A stretch of DNA of 64,000 nt from positions 3,729,001 to 3,793,000 of the forward strand of contig NC_084610.1 of assembly GCF_033807715.1 (NCBI RefSeq). Reading direction: 5' to 3'. Each line of letters starts with the position of its first letter. Positions within the stretch are counted from its first letter, which is position 1. A model generated the notes under the pieces. It searched no databases, was not told the origin of the DNA, and saw only the letters and a program-made list of their open reading frames with translations. Position numbers and translations under genes: made by a program. Shown here piece after piece: positions 35,301 to 47,687 of the stretch. The stretch comes from Cololabis saira (Eukaryota > Chordata > Actinopteri > Beloniformes > Belonidae).

Positions 35301-35531
35301 AAATGTTCACATTTTTCGCCAGTCCTGGCTTGTGTGCAAAATTTGGTGACTTTTGGGGCACGTTTAGGGGGGCAAAAAGGCCCTCCTTTCGTCGGAAAAA
35401 TAAATAAAGAAGAAATTGCTACATATACAATAGGGCCTTCGCACTGTCAGTGCTTGGGTCCTAATTACAATTTACTGAAAAGTAACTGATGAAAATCAGA
35501 TATTGCCTTTGAGCTTTGGTTTGACAGAATC

Positions 35532-35584
<53 letters not shown>

Positions 35585-37376
35585 CAATCACTGCAATCAA
35601 GTGATGTCAGTAACACCTAACAGCTTCAGTCATCTCACGCTTGAATGGTTTCTTCTCCAGACTGCATGTTTCAGCTCTCTCTCTACAGATGTTCATAGGA
35701 TTTAGATCAGGACTCAGTACACCTTAAGATAGTCCAGTGTTGTGTTCTTCCTTCTCATTAGTTGCATGTGTTTTGGGTGATTATCGTGTTAGAGGACCCA
35801 CGAACACTGAAACCAAGCTTTCTGAGACGACCGTCTCCAGAACGTCTTGATAGTCTTGAGATGTCATCGTACCTTCAAAGACTCAAGACTTCCTGTACCA
35901 GATTCACTTGTCAAAAAGCTCCAGATTTGTCTCATCTGTCCAAAGTACATTCTCCAAAGCTTTGTGGCTTGGCGTCTTTTCTTTAATGATTTGCTTTCAA
36001 TAGCGGTGTCCTCTGAACATGCTTGTCTAGAAATGTTCTCTCTGATCTCCTCAGACAACTGTCTCCTTTGCTTTCTCTGGTCCACGTTCAGTGTGGTGAA
36101 CACCATGATACAAAACAGCAGTGACGACTTTTCACGCTTTAAAGCAGCACAATGTAACTTTTCCACCTTAATATAATATTTCCAGAGTCATTGTGATGGT
36201 ACATCAACTTCCAACAGGTTTAATGAACCTCTGTCATGGTCTGAGGGGTCTGTATCACCTTCACTGGCACTACAGTATGTAACTTCGATGTGGATGGTAG
36301 GAACCCTTCCACACTACTGGTAAAGCACTACCGCTTTTGTCCAAAGGAGCCGCCAAACTCAACAAAAGCTGAAAGTTACATTGTGCTGTTTTAAATAGTC
36401 AGTCAGATTTGACTGACTTCAATGTTCAAGAAGCTAGTGATGCTAATTACAGGTCAGACTGGTCCAATTGTTTTCAATCAATAAAGTCATTTGTTTAGGC
36501 CAGTTTCATCTGCTTTTTTTTTTTTTAATGTAAAGATTCTTTAGAACCACAATTAAATAGCAATATCTGATTTCATTTGTCACTTTTAACCACGTTATTA
36601 TTTATTACTACTTTCATCAGTTTCAACAATGACTATTGGAGGCTTTTATTTATTTATTTGGAAGAAAGTTGACAAATGTGCCACCGTGTGCATGTGCATA
36701 CTTATATCCAGCAACTAAAATAAACTCTCAAGTCCCATTACGTTGTTTCAAGTCCTACATGAAACTATGCGTCTTGAGTGTACGTTCTGTCTTGGATCTA
36801 AAGATTCTTCCAAGTTTTGTAGTTTAACACAAGAAAATGACAGAAAAACACGGGGAAATGAGTCCTGTTTGTGTCACCGCTGCAAACCACTGTGCAAACC
36901 AGATACACTGTTCTGTCCTCCAACTGTTTTCGTGCAGACTTCCTTGAATAACTATGGGACTGACTGCTCCATACTGTGACAATAAACTGCAGAACTAACA
37001 TTAGTAGAAAACAACTCTGTTGTTGTTAGCTACAAGAGTTCAGACGGATGCTCTTACTGCTCTGCAGACAGTCGGCCAGGTCTTTCCGTTTCATTTTTCT
37101 CAAGAAGTCGAGTGAGATCGTCATAAATGCTTCTCTGGCACTCCTCTCCTCTTCGTCTTGACCTTCCTCCTGCCTCTCTAAGCATTGTGGATCATCTGCA
37201 CTCAGACTGTTCTTCATCTTCTTTAGCTCCTTCTTCTCAAATGTAAAAATCTTCTCCTCCAGCATCTGAAACAAAATACCACATGAATGACAAACTGAAA
37301 TCACGGTGCTGAACATCAAATCTATGATGGACAGACTGGACAGAGGTGTATATGTATATGTATATGTGTATGTATG

Positions 37377-37458
<82 letters not shown>

Positions 37459-39256
37459 CTATATCTGTGCATGGAAAATAATATATATATGTATGGATGG
37501 AAAATGTACAGAGGTGTTATGTGAAATATTAAAATCAAATGAAACAAAAAATGGAAATCATTTAAAACAGTTACAAATCAGAGATGCTGTCTCAAGTGCA
37601 CTCATTCTAGACTTAAAATCACTCAGTGGAATAAGTTCTGTTATTTTTAGATCCTTTATAAGTTTGTTCCATGTATAAGGGGCAGAGTATGTGAATGCTC
37701 TTTTTCCTTGCTCTGTGCGCACACATGGAACAGAAAGCAATAAATGATCAGGATGGATGGATGGATGGATGGATGCATGCATGTATATATGTGCGTGTAT
37801 TTATATAGACATTGGTGTACAAGTACAGACCATAAATGTGGAGTCCAGATCTGTTTGCTGCTGCTGGACAGACTGATGAATAGGAGGCTCTGAGCTCTGC
37901 TGCTCAACTCTGTGGAGGAATCAGGAAGAATAAGCTCACATCGTACCTGCACACACAACCATGAACTAAAAGTAGAAGTGATCTTTAGATGTGAACAGGG
38001 ATTCAGGTGAAGCGTAAAGGTTTTGGTTCTGCTGATCCCACGGAGACTGTTCATGACACCTCCAGAGAGCTGCGCTAATTTGTACTGATGCTGATTTGTC
38101 ATCAGCGTCAGTCCTCTGGAGGGAAAGACTTAGAGGTGATTCAAACAGTGGAAGGAAGCTAATGTGAGGAAGTAAAGTCCTGTGTAGAGGGAGCTCATGT
38201 CAAAGCAGGGGATCAAGAACCACAGGGGTCGTGCAAATGTAAAGAAGCAGAAAATGTGAATATTCAAGACAACAATGACACACTGGGAGCACAAAGAGAT
38301 ACAAAACATCTTTAAGGGCCACAGAGGAGCAGGAGGGGTGCAGTGGAATCACATCTGCAAATATTTTCATCACCGTCATAATTATTTTCATCAAATATTT
38401 GTAGATTTCAATTTCACCTTCAAATATTAAGATTTGCTGCTTCGCTTGTCTCGGATACAATTTACCTCTTTGCAGCAGGAGGCCGTTCTTCAAATTTAAT
38501 GATAATGTCTTTCGATCCGTCGCTTTTAAAGGACCAACAGCTGGGTTCAGGTTCAGGAGAATCTCTCTTCTGATGGACCCTGACGAAGAGAGAGGAAGAA
38601 TAGATTTGAGGGTGCTGGTTCCACCTGTGATAGAAGAAGCTGTGTTCATGTCAGACTCATGTTTGAGTACGGTTTAGATCCGAGTCTCTGGCAGGTTTTT
38701 CTTCTGCTTCTCTTTGTCTCGGATACAATTTACCTCTTTTCAGCAGAAGGCCGGTCTTCAAATTTAATGATAATGTCTTTCGATCCGTTGCTCTTCAAGG
38801 AAACAGAGCTGGGATCAAGTTCAAGAGATCCTCTTTTCTGGTGGATGCTGATGGAGAGAAAGAGAAATTGAGTGTGCTGGTTCCACCTGTGATAGAAGTA
38901 CTGTAGCTGTGTTCATGTCAGACTCATGTTTGAGTACGGTTTGGATCCGAGTCTCTGGCAGGTTTTAGATATAACTCACCTCTTTGCAGCAGAAGGCCGG
39001 TCTTCAAATTTAATGATAATGTCTTTCGATCTGTCGCTCTTGAAGGAAACACAGCTGGGATCATGTTCTGGTTCCGGTTCGGTTCTGTGAAAGATGATAG
39101 TTGGTAATGTAAGAAGAGAGCTGTGACATGCAGAATAGTCATGGACAGTTAGAAATGATAATCTCACTTCTGAGCTTGGCTGTGGCTCTCGTCTTTCTCA
39201 CACGGAGGTGTTTGTGAGGGAGGGACTCCCTCCTCTCCGTCCTCATGACCATCCAT
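28796..39256 (-). CDS. Gene B: NLRC3-like NLR (FISNA-NACHT-LRR-B30.2), 11 coding exons, 1143 aa
   Basis: Paralogue of gene A, intact by hand splicing. Exons are 39256-39168, 39084-38980, 38847-38734, 38579-38466, 37909-37831, 37265-37058, 33652-31846, 31553-31386, 30045-29872, 29523-29477 and 29322-28796, totalling 3432 nt with consistent phases and a TAG stop. It differs from A mainly by one extra 114-nt N-terminal module exon (38847-38734), giving three modules at about residues 30-141. The charged helical exon covers about 168-236 and FISNA starts near 237. Walker A GVAGIGKT is at 334-341, LRRs are at 839-953, and B30.2 is at 968-1143. It lacks the 10-residue Glu/Arg insertion present in the NACHT exon of A. 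Family knowledge points to a role in innate immune signalling; ligand and partner are unknown. Introns carry an inverted Harbinger copy, a Tc1 relic and an AATT-flanked repeat. Confidence 0.9.
30404..31282. mobile_element. Harbinger-type element in gene B intron between LRR exons, inverted relative to gene A
   Basis: Ends GGGCCCGATTTACTAAAGG and TAGTAAATCGGGCCC are flanked by TAA (30401-30403, 31283-31285). The outside sequence is the same as in gene A. The left half here matches the right half of the gene A copy in reverse complement, and vice versa. Confidence 0.8.
30773..31104 (-). pseudogene. Myb/SANT-like accessory gene of the Harbinger element, frameshifted
   Basis: The minus-strand frame starts [20 protein letters not shown] and, after one frameshift near 30955, continues [20 protein letters not shown]. 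This is the Myb/SANT-like fold carried by PIF/Harbinger transposons beside their transposase. No transposase is present here. Confidence 0.65.
31846..33652 (-). CDS. Gene B exon 7: FISNA-NACHT-winged helix/HD2 exon
   Basis: An uninterrupted 1807-nt exon with the same borders as in gene A. It keeps Walker A GVAGIGKT, Walker [11 protein letters not shown] with the same Cys substitution as gene A, sensor ILTRPAA and [13 protein letters not shown]. The protein differs from gene A at scattered residues only, apart from the missing 10-residue insertion. No stop or frameshift is present. Confidence 0.93.
33885..35462. repeat. AATT-flanked fish repeat in gene B intron 6, 1578 bp
   Basis: Starts AAAGCTGCAAGCAGCGATGA and ends AGTGCTTGGGTCCT, with AATT on both sides (33881-33884, 35463-35466). 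The empty site in gene A has a single AATT. Inside are three tandem blocks with GACACCACCCACGAGTC and three with GTCGCCACGGTAACAC. Confidence 0.7.
35533..35581. repeat. (AT)n microsatellite
   Basis: Pure AT run inside the Tc1 relic; the unit 1 counterpart has only a few repeats. Confidence 0.9.
36139..36394. mobile_element. Nested MITE, ~256 bp
   Basis: Inverted ends TTAAAGCAGCACAATGTAAC and the reverse complement of TTAAAACAGCACAATGTAAC. Absent from the gene A copy of this Tc1 element. Confidence 0.75.
37382..37455. repeat. (AT)n microsatellite
   Basis: Long AT run within gene B intron 5, preceded by ATGT-type repeats. Confidence 0.9.
38466..39084 (-). other. Gene B N-terminal peptide-module exons (three)
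   Basis: Exons 39084-38980 (105 nt, [15 protein letters not shown]), 38847-38734 (114 nt, [20 protein letters not shown]) and 38579-38466 (114 nt, [20 protein letters not shown]). The middle one has no counterpart in gene A. Its flanking intron sequence is also repeated, which points to a local tandem duplication. Confidence 0.85.
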
Positions 39257-39860
39257 GCTGCTAAATTCACCTGCAATTCAGGTCACACAGGTTTTTCTTT
39301 TCTTTTTTTGGAGGAAGCACATCAAAGATCTACTGATTAGATCTTCTGTTTTATATTCCCATCAGCTGATGTTCTTCTATCAGACCACTAGATGGAGACC
39401 TGGAGCCGTTGGATGTTCATGAGTTGATCCACACACACATTATATTAAATGTATATTGGTTATAAGTAATTTATATGAGCCAGGTGTATAATTGTAATTT
39501 TAAATGTAAATGTAGACTGGATAACTGGTATTTTGTAAGTTTTATGTTTTTATACTTTAGTTTTTATACATTCTAAATGTATTGTACAAGTGAAAAGTTT
39601 AGATAGGATGTCATACTGTATGAATGATTAAAAAAAAAAATGAAATTGTTAGCAAAGAATGTCCATATATACCGCTGCACAAATTACAATAATGTTTCAT
39701 CAGATATTTATGCTTGTTCCCAAGTAACAGCATACCGTGATTGTATTTACACATATACAGCGTAAAAAAAGTTAAAATATTTCAACTCTTAAATGCACAT
39801 TTTCCTTTGCATAGGATCCGCAGACGCGGGCATTTTTCTGCCGTTTTGGGCTATACCGAG

Positions 39861-39897
39861 GTGTGGATCAAAGGAGCCACGTCCCCTTGATCCACAC
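39861..39897. repeat. Hairpin in a conserved, unclassified segment (unit 2)
   Basis: Same hairpin as at 20494-20530, unchanged in sequence. Lies about 600 bp upstream of the gene B start codon, in the 5' intron. Confidence 0.6.
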
Positions 39898-40576
39898 TTC
39901 GGAACCATTGCTCTTGAGAAATGGGACTCGTACCGAACATCGGGAATGCACAAATGAGGTGCATGAGGGTGGAAGTGCGAGTATTGGTACAGGAACAAAG
40001 AGCAAGAGGGGAAGAGGTCTCTCTCCCACTCTATCTCTCTCACTCTCACTGTATGTGTGTAGATATGTTGATAGAGAGATTTATAGTAATGTTTATGCAT
40101 ATAATTGGAGGTAAATATGAACCAGTGTATATATAGCATATCTACTCTTATATACCATAGTTATTCAAGCATTTTTTTATACCATTGCTGTATATTGTTC
40201 TCTATTATATTGTAGTATTAAAGTAAAGTAATGATAATGGAATACTATGCATTATAATTACTTCTATTAGTACATACATACATAGGAACACAACTTAATG
40301 TTGGGCGTTTGTTTTGTTTTCTTTTGTTTGCCTTGATTTGCTATGAATTTGACTATTTCTATATACATATAATTGAGTATTATATCACTGTATTGAACAG
40401 TTATTAAAGTAGGTATGGGTGTTTTATAAGTAAGCTTATTGAAACTCGTCTTATTGTATGTATGAATGTTATATCTAAGAATGTAAGATTCAGGGGTAGA
40501 ACTCGATAAGTGTTTACTTCATTCCTACTCCGTTTCGAGCATGTTGGTGGATCCGTGAGGTCTGCCTAAGTGCTGT

Positions 40577-40772
<196 letters not shown>

Positions 40773-41025
40773 ATTCTGTTTGTTTACTTTTTTGTACTCT
40801 TTTTTTTTTATCATGCATGTTCGAAATAAAATCTTCGAATCAAATCACTCTCTCACCCTCTCTCCACCACCATTCATGCTGTTCAAAGGTAAGCTGCTCC
40901 TTTGTTTATGGGCCATATCTAATAAATGTTAAAATTTAACAAGGGAGGGATGTGTTTATACAGTCAAGACAGTGAAACATTGTTTAATCTTCGGTAAAAC
41001 TCTGTGTGTGTGTGTGTGTGATATA

Positions 41026-41076
41026 CACAGTACAGACCAAAGGTTTGGACACACCTTTCTATTCATACAAATTGGG

Positions 41077-41127
<51 letters not shown>
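41026..41127. repeat. Tc1-like element ends joined to (GT)n
   Basis: ACAGACCAAAGGTTTGGACA at the left end is followed by a GT run (41079-41127), matching the shorter arrangement at 21454-21515. Confidence 0.65.
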
Positions 41128-41130
<3 letters not shown>

Positions 41131-41938
41131 GAGCATACTCTTGAATTTTGTTCATGCTTTTGAATTCAAATCTGCACCAGTTTCCTCAGACTTGACTTTT
41201 AATCTGCTGAGGACTCGTACATCATTCATCTTGTTCAAATAGCTTCTCCTCCTGATCGGCTCTTATCTTTAGTTTTATCAAATGTGTTTAGACTATGAAC
41301 CTGTGATTATCTGATGTAATTCTGATTTCAGACTACTAGATCGAGACAGAGTTGTAGCCCAACAAACACAAGCATTTATCTTCACCGGAACATCCAAACA
41401 GAGTTTGTGTTTAGTTTTTAAGACAAATGAAATCATTGATTTGTGTTATAGTTGACTTTTTATACGATTTGCGTGACACCAAATACAAGACTAAAAATAT
41501 TAAAACCTAAGGAGCCAAACAGGCTGTGCAAGCTGAGTATTTTTACAGAAATTAAGCTGTAAAAATTAATAAATGTCTGTGTGATGGACAGACAGTTGAG
41601 AAAACTTTGATCATTAACCGCACAACTAATCACACAACTGTTGTTGAAGTCACCTTGAGGACAAGTGCAGTGTAAAAGTGTTAGTTCTGATATTTATACT
41701 CACGACTGATCAAAGTACAAAGTGGATTGTGAGAGAAAAGTAAGAGAACAGATACTTTGAATAAATGTGTGTAATAAATGTTAACATTTTCCAAGGGAGG
41801 AATGTTTTTATGCACTCAAGACAGTGAATCGTTTAATCTTCGGCATCTGCAGATCTTTAAACCGTTTCTCAATCAATTATGCAGAAACCAGCAGAACTTT
41901 GTTTCAAGAGAAATAATTAAAGAAATGAAGAAACTTAC

Positions 41939-42062
41939 AGTTTCTCCAATCAGTCCAAATTGATGAAGAAGACGACACGTCATCTGGAACTGCAACAGTT
42001 TATGTACGACTCCGTCCTGTTCTTGTTACGTTCTCTTCTCTTTCCCTGAAGTCAGCCGCACC
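41939..42062 (-). promoter_or_regulatory. Probable gene B non-coding first exon and core promoter
   Basis: Counterpart of the gene A first exon. The donor GTAAGTTTC follows 41939 on the minus strand, and the GGGAAAGAGAAGAG core is conserved at 42033-42046. No equivalent is visible for gene C because the shared flank is interrupted at about 63325. The upstream end is inferred. Confidence 0.45.
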
Positions 42063-42494
42063 TACAAACCTGCGTCTATAAAATTGATATCAGAGTTTAT
42101 GTCCATCGTTCAAAGTGCAAACTCCAGCTAGTGTTGGTTCAAACAGAATCCGACGGTATCAGTTCATATCATCTCAAACAGGATAAACCAGAACAGACGA
42201 TGGTTTCAACTGTCAGTTGGAGTCTTCTCAAGCCGCTTGCAGTCTGGAAAACATGATTTAACTGGGCACGATACAGTTTTATGGATTCAGTTGGTCCTTG
42301 TGATTTCACCAAACTGGAGAAAAAAATCTCCAAGGATAGTTTTACTTTACTTATGAGTCAGTTAAATGTTTGTTACCCATTTATTGTTTTCTTTAGTTAC
42401 AGTTTGATTATGTTGCTTTATCAGGGATTGAAGTTCAAAGTAATATACTGTATGTAATAAAAATGTAATAATGTTTAACCATTGTTGATAAAAA

Positions 42495-42895
42495 GTGCTG
42501 CAGATGACGGCAACTTGCTACTGCCCATCTTTTAACCAACACCAACAGGCGTGTGCACATCACTCCAGTCCTTGACTCCCTCCATCGGCTTCCTGTCCTT
42601 TTATCTAATTGATTTTAAACTTTTGATGTTCGTTTTTGAAGCTATTTTTGACCTTGCACCCTTGTATTTATCCAAGCTTTTAACTGCACTTAAGTCAATT
42701 GATCAACTTTTGCTGGAAGTCCCGAGGTCAACATTTTATTTATTTATTTCTTTTGTACCGTAGTTTGTTTTTGAATGTTCTTATTTTTACTCCTTTTTAT
42801 CTATTACTTGCTGTTAAGCACTTAGGCACACTGAAAGTTGTAAAGTGCTATAAATAAAGTACATTACATACATTACATTACATTAATATGCAGGC
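42495..42895 (+). mobile_element. L2-like LINE 3' fragment upstream of gene B promoter
   Basis: Counterpart of 22905-23288, with the HITPVL region frameshifted and ending in the same (CATTA)n tail. Present in both units, so older than the A/B duplication. Confidence 0.68.
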
Positions 42896-42959
42896 AAGAA
42901 TAATTTTTGTAGCCTACTTGTATTGGAAAAAAAGACAGAGGCTATATTTGTATGTATGT

Positions 42960-45287
42960 GATAAATCCCTCTCATTCTCCGCTCCATGTTGATTGTTTTC
43001 CCTCTTTCTGCTCATCACAAGGAGGAACTCACCTGCAAACCAAAACCTTCAACCACAAATACTTGCTGTGACTCCTGCTCGCACAGACTCCTACTGCAGA
43101 GTAAGTACAGCCTATTTCCTACTGAGGGTTATTTGACTCCTCGTTGGTTTACAACAAAAACGCTCAGAAATGAACATCTGGGAATCAAGCATCCGTTTCA
43201 AATGTGGGTTCAGTGGTGAGATCAGAAATGTTGACTGATTTGTTGAGGATCCAGTTCACTTGTGCCAAGCTTCGTCCTCAGACTCTTCCAGACTGACCTA
43301 CAAATACAATATCAGCATAATTGTCAAACTTTACCTTTTTAAATGATAGGTTTCCTCATGTTTCTCTAATCTCAGCATGTCTCCGTGCAGATATTAAATG
43401 GAAAAGGGTAATAAATCTAAATAGTACATTTAATTGTAGGATTTTTCCACTTCTTTGCCTTTTCAAGCTTTGTATCCGAGGTGCTGCTGTCGGCAGGAAA
43501 TAAAGGGAAAAATCAGCTGCAGCACAGTTGGTAGAGCATTTGGATGGTATTAAAAGCAAGAGAAGAGTTAATTTACCACCAGACCTCCGTGACTGGCTGT
43601 GGATCAGCCTGGAAGGCTCTGAGGACAAAGAAAAGCAGCGGGCACCTTTTGTTAACAGACATTTGGCTAACTGCAGTGGTAATTTCTGATTTTTGCCACC
43701 AAAACGACATTTGAAATGGGAGGTCTTGTCGATAATGTCTGCTGGAGGCTCTGCACCTCTTCATGGATCGACTGAAGGAGCCGGGAGCCACGGCGAATCA
43801 TTTCAGAGCCCTTCCAGCTGGAGTCTGCTGAAAACTGGCTTGTGCCACTGCAGCAAGTCCAGCCCAGCCTCGTTACCACAGGTTGTCCATGTTGATGCTT
43901 TGACACCCCTCATTTCAAATATAATTTTGGTAGCGACACTTGAAATGATTGCAGAGCTTTGATTTGGATATAAAGGCTTCAAAAGTGCTCTTCAAAACAA
44001 CCTGATGCCGATGTCAGAGGTGTTTGTACAGTTGAGCTCTGGTTCCAGTTTATGGTGCACTGCTGGACCTGAAATCAGGAAAAAGGTGCAGACAGCAAAC
44101 ATGGAGAGCAGACTCCAACTCTGGTGTTTTCTGATGCTTTGAGCCTGATGAGATTAAACAATTATTTTTCACATGAAAGGTTTCTCTTGGAATCCTAAAA
44201 AGTAATGGTTTTATTCCTATTTTCTATGTTGCAAGGAGTTTTTTATCTTCTCCCCTCAGATGATCCGAACAAAAAACTGTATATTAGGAAATAAATCCAG
44301 GTGAAGACAAAAAAGCATAGATAACTCTGTGGGACTGAGGGGATACACTCAGACTCAAGGATTTCTCACCATAAATCAATGTCTTCATATTTCAGTCTGG
44401 TGAGATTACTGAATGTTATTTTATTAAGGTTGAAATAGTTTTGATATTTTCAGTTTCACAGTGAGCAGAACCTCCTGATCCGCCACTCAGATTTAGGAAG
44501 TAAGATTAATAGTCGAGCCACAAAACTCAGTAAATCTTCCAAAGATTGTGTTCATGTTTGGTAACTTGCTGGACCATAGTTAAAATCTAATATTAATCAA
44601 AATTATTTAATAATTTGGTCTAGCGTTCAATCACAACTGACAAACTGTCAAAATGCTTTTGATATTTCTAAGTTCTCATTCCTGAGCTCTGCAGATGAAC
44701 ACAAGTCATACTTCATCTTTATTGAATGTTTCGCCTCAACTCTGACAATCCTTTTTTTAGTCTCCATATTTACTTTATTGTTCAAGTATCTGCTTAATGT
44801 TTGAAGTGTGTGTGTGAGTTAGAAAAGAAAAAAAAAGTTTCCTTTCAACAGTACAATTCATTCTAAGGAAGGATGCTCATGGTAGAGGGTGAGAGGATAA
44901 ACTCATCTTACACTTCAGCTTCATTACCCATATTGATGAAGGATCACACCGTCTTCATCTGCAATGGAGTATTTATTTCTCACGACACTGGAAATATCAA
45001 TTGCTGTGGTACATATTTTATATCCGTCAACTCGCTTTCCTTACACAGAGCTCGTTGCAAAAAACAAAACAAAAAAGCCCAGCAAGGGTAGCAATCAGAC
45101 CGGAAGTTATTTCACAATAAAAGCATGGCACACACAACACTGGGAAAACTTCCATCATGTGTAAATATAACAAACAATAATAAGTTAATCCCCACATCCA
45201 AACAATATGTCTGAGGAGAACACATATCTTAACATCTCATAATCCTGTACTTCTACTGCGTTGCCCTCATGAATAAGTCTGAATAAT
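42960..45287. other. Start of duplication unit 3, partly unclassified
   Basis: 42960-43660 matches units 1 and 2. About 43670-44900 is unique to unit 3; I recognise no family and no gene in it. From about 44915 the sequence again matches unit 2 (near 25480). Confidence 0.45.
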
Positions 45288-46412
45288 GAAAGTTATAGTC
45301 TGTAATGTTTGAGAGCTAGCAAAATTTAAAAGTGGCACCTCCTCTAAGCCCCGCCCCCTCCTTCCCCTCCCGTCAGCGCTCCGTCCAAAGCCACGCCCCC
45401 ACATACTTTGGGGAACGCGCATTTGCAGGAGTCGAGTTTTCCAGGACATTTTGGACAGCACATTTTCAACAAAACTACCCCATGTCTCATTCACCTGTAA
45501 GCAAGGCCGGTTTTAGGGGGGGCAGGGGGGTGAGCTGTGCCCACCCAAACGTGCATCCTGCCCACCCAATCAAAGTTATGGGGATCCTTTATTTTTTTAT
45601 AATTTTATTTTTTTTATTTTTTTATTTAGAAGTTCAGAATAGCAGACACAGCACACACTGAAAGCTGATTTATGGTTCCGCGTTACACCAACGCAGAATG
45701 GTGCGCGTCGCCGCGTACCTTACGCCGTAGGCTACGGCGTAGCCGTGGCTCCAGAGCCTGCAGCTGAGCACCGCAGACCCCACCACCGGCGCTCCGCACC
45801 GGCGCACCGGCGCACCGGCGCTCCGCTACTGGGGGTCTGCCACGGACCCCACCTGCGCCGCAGAATCGCACTTTGGCTTTCTTTTTTAGCCTTTTTAGCA
45901 GGGCGAGCCGTTACATTGGACATGACCACCCGACCGCGAGCCGGCGGTGAAGCCGGGAGCAGCGAGGGCCCTCCGATGTCAGGCCGCGGTTGCCAGTCGG
46001 TCTGGAGGAGCGGGGGGGGGGGGGTTACACTGGGACACTCTGAGCCGAGGAAGACCCGTGGGAAGCGGACACGGGGGCTGGAGGCTGCTGGAAGCAGAGA
46101 GCAGGCTGGAAGCAGAGAGACGAGTCGAAAGGGCGCATGAGACGGAGGGGGGCGTGGACGGGGCTTAAAATGAAGGCATCTGATTGGTTCTTTCCCCCCT
46201 GCCAAGCCTCTGGTCCTGGACCCATCCGTTTCATTCGGACCGTAAATAACAGATTGGTCATAATTTTTACAGGATTAAAGCTGTCAGAGAGGTCGGATGT
46301 TTTTCTTTCCTTTTTCTGAACACATTATTCACTGGCTACTCTCAGGATGGAAGGACCATTTCACCCAGTATAACAATAAATGTTTTTGAATACAATTACA
46401 GACTATACCTTT
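45288..46412. mobile_element. DNA-transposon-like composite, unit 3 only
   Basis: Inverted ends GAAAGTTATAGTCTGTAAT and ATTACAGACTATACCTTT. Unit 1 (about 3445) has the uninterrupted site GAATAATTAATTCATTTTAA. Inside lies a GC-rich segment with GGCCGGTTTTAGGGGGGGC and a palindrome core related to 13542-13683. The GC-rich ORFs there look like chance. Confidence 0.6.
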
Positions 46413-46830
46413 AATTAATTTTAACTTGAAACACTACAAGGACATTTATATTATTTTACTGCGCCTGGCGCCGTGAGAGGAGGCCGCCTGCAGCAGCAGC
46501 TCCTGTAGTTCTGTAGTATATTGTCTTTTATTAGTAGATATCTTATTTTAGAGTATTTTTCTTGTGTTCCTGTTTCAATAATTTGCCGGATCAGTAAAGT
46601 ACATCTTTATCTTTATATGACCGTCATAATTCAAGTGAAACCTGTCAGTAAATACATGGAGGATATTTTCTCTCGTTTTTGTTTTAAGCTTCTCTTTGAC
46701 TTTACACCAGTGGGAGGGGATCGTTGGCAATAATGTTGAGCTAAAATTTTAATATTGTTTGACTTTTTAAAATGTATTTTCATAAGCATTCAGGTAATAA
46801 TAAAGCCTTTTACAATCACAGAAAACATAT

Positions 46831-46970
46831 GCGGTGCGTCCGAAATGCCATAACAGTATATACTCAAAAAATATACTTAAGTACGTACTAATGTTTCGGA
46901 CGAACTAAAAAATCTCACGTACTGTTTTTGCATACTCATTAGGGTGGAAGTATGGAATTTCGGACGTAGC
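46831..46970. mobile_element. 140-bp palindromic MITE
   Basis: Ends GCGGTGCGTCCGAAATGCCA and TGGAATTTCGGACGTAGC. Unit 1 near 3890 reads AAAACGTATAATTTT without the insert. Confidence 0.7.
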
Positions 46971-47687
46971 TATAGTTTTAATATTGCTTGATTTTGAGGA
47001 TGAATGAAAGAGAGTCTGTGTATTGGACAAACTCTGTTTCTAACTTCATCTTGGCTGTTTGCAGCTTATGGACTCCCGTCTCATAGTTTATAACGTGCAG
47101 AAACTGATACTGAAGTAAATGTACTCTGCAAAAGTATAAGTAGCAAATACGAATTAATAGGAAGATAAAATATATATGTGTATAATATTTCAACATCCAC
47201 ACTGAAACATGTCCATGATTATCAGGCACCACAGTCCCTCCTCCTTCTGTCTTGCTGGTCTTGATGCGGTCTCTCACTCCCTGAATGAAAGCCGGGTAGA
47301 GGGAACGCTGGAGTCCACAATATGTTCCTGCTGTCACATCTTAAAGTTCAGAGTTCATGATAGTCCCAACTTGTCTTCATCAGTGTTCCAAGCTCTTCCA
47401 CTACAAACCACAAAGAACTTCCTCAATGAGGTCAGCTTGTCTGGCATTGAGAAATACATGTATTATAATAATTATAATAATAAAGAATAATATAATAATA
47501 AAGAAAAAAATAAGTGAAAAATATATAGATAGAAAATCTTGAAAAAAAAGTTTCTTAGAACTGATTTAAGAAAGTGACAATTACAAGCAAAAATATAAAG
47601 TAGCACAGCATCCAAACTAAATACAAGTTTAAAAAAAGATTAAAGTTATTGTAAAGGTTTCCAAGACATATGTCCATATGTACAGAC

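Larger units (their letters stand above)
35467..36600 (-). mobile_element. Decayed Tc1-like transposon in gene B intron 6
   Basis: Counterpart of 10430-11190. The same inverted ends (AAATCAGATATTGC) and transposase remnants are present. It is enlarged by an AT microsatellite (35533-35581) and a nested MITE at 36139-36394. Confidence 0.7.

Noticed and set aside
38200..38649. 149-codon minus-strand ORF over gene B module exons
   Set aside because: It is in a different frame from the module peptide and runs through the intron. The spliced phase 2-2 exons explain the region better.
45732..46205. GC-rich ORFs on both strands (up to 157 codons)
   Set aside because: They lie in a transposon-like insert with high GC. 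No domain, no splice support and no counterpart in units 1 and 2.
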